A stretch of 6,139 bases of DNA from an uncultured Lachnospiraceae bacterium. GTDB lineage: Bacteria > Bacillota > Clostridia > Lachnospirales > Lachnospiraceae. This document shows positions 6,071 through 6,139 of the stretch, in pieces. The position numbers and the translations under genes are program-made. A model generated the notes under the pieces. It had not been told where the DNA came from. It did not search any database and saw only the letters and a list, made by a program, of their open reading frames with translations. The DNA is taken from contig CAMALN010000104.1 of NCBI GenBank assembly GCA_945836565.1, positions 1 through 6,139 of the forward strand, read 5' to 3'. Within the stretch, counting starts at the first letter, position 1. Every line of letters starts with the position of its first letter.

Positions 6071-6139
6071 ATGGGTTATACGTCATTTGCATATATTGGA
6101 TTGCTTGCGGTAACATTTCTGTTTTATATGATGCTTCCG
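6071..6139 (+). CDS. N-terminus of a probable MBOAT (DltB/AlgI-like) membrane acyltransferase, cut by window end
   Basis: Only the first 23 codons are present. They encode a hydrophobic helix with a Phe/Tyr/Leu-rich start (MGYTSFAYIGLLAVTF...) ending in MMLP. DltB- and AlgI-like MBOAT proteins of Firmicutes usually open in just this way, with a first helix ending in a Tyr/Leu-Leu-Pro turn. The Shine-Dalgarno GAGG (6059-6062) is 8 nt before the ATG, and the gene follows the carrier gene by 14 nt, so they are co-transcribed. If the assignment holds, the protein would take the group from the carrier and transfer it across the membrane toward a cell-surface polymer or lipid. The call rests on the short N-terminus plus context. 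The catalytic His is not in the window. Confidence 0.6.
   Translation, partial: MGYTSFAYIGLLAVTFLFYMMLP

Overview
The window is AT-rich, low-GC Gram-positive-type DNA, most likely from a Clostridia gut anaerobe and plausibly a Lachnospiraceae member. This rests on protein character (fused FeoA-FeoB, long-form PurC, a DltA-like ligase followed by a carrier protein and an MBOAT start), strong AGGAGG-type ribosome sites, AT-rich intergenic DNA with sigma-A-like boxes, and one GC-rich palindromic element. The taxonomic call is inference. All genes lie on the + strand.

Layout. Positions 1-336 are the 3' part of an unrecognised gene whose product ends in one membrane helix and a basic tail. It is tightly linked (5 nt gap, Shine-Dalgarno inside its last codons) to a gene for an 805-residue FeoA-FeoB fusion, the ferrous iron importer (342-2759). 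A 98-nt gap with candidate promoter boxes leads to purC (SAICAR synthase; preferred start 2858). purC ends in a strong stem-loop terminator (3763-3794).

Positions 3731-4209 hold no convincing gene. This stretch carries the purC terminator, a perfect 14-bp hairpin (3796-3827), a GC-rich block of nested palindromes (about 3829-3920) ending in a hairpin plus T-run, several TTAG/CTAA palindromes, and a good sigma-A promoter (4095-4122).

From 4210 to the right edge is the start of a Dlt-like operon: a DltA-like adenylation enzyme, a DltC-like carrier protein (5826-6056) and the first 23 codons of an apparent MBOAT membrane acyltransferase (6071 onward). By analogy with teichoic acid D-alanylation, the ligase would activate a small acid with ATP and load it on the phosphopantetheine arm of the carrier. 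The MBOAT protein would then pass it across the membrane to a cell-surface acceptor. The order is ligase-carrier-MBOAT rather than the classic dltA-B-C-D. Two ligase pocket positions differ from the residues I recall for Bacillus DltA (Asp to Ser207, Cys to Ala279), so the substrate may not be D-alanine. This is the part of the window most worth pursuing.
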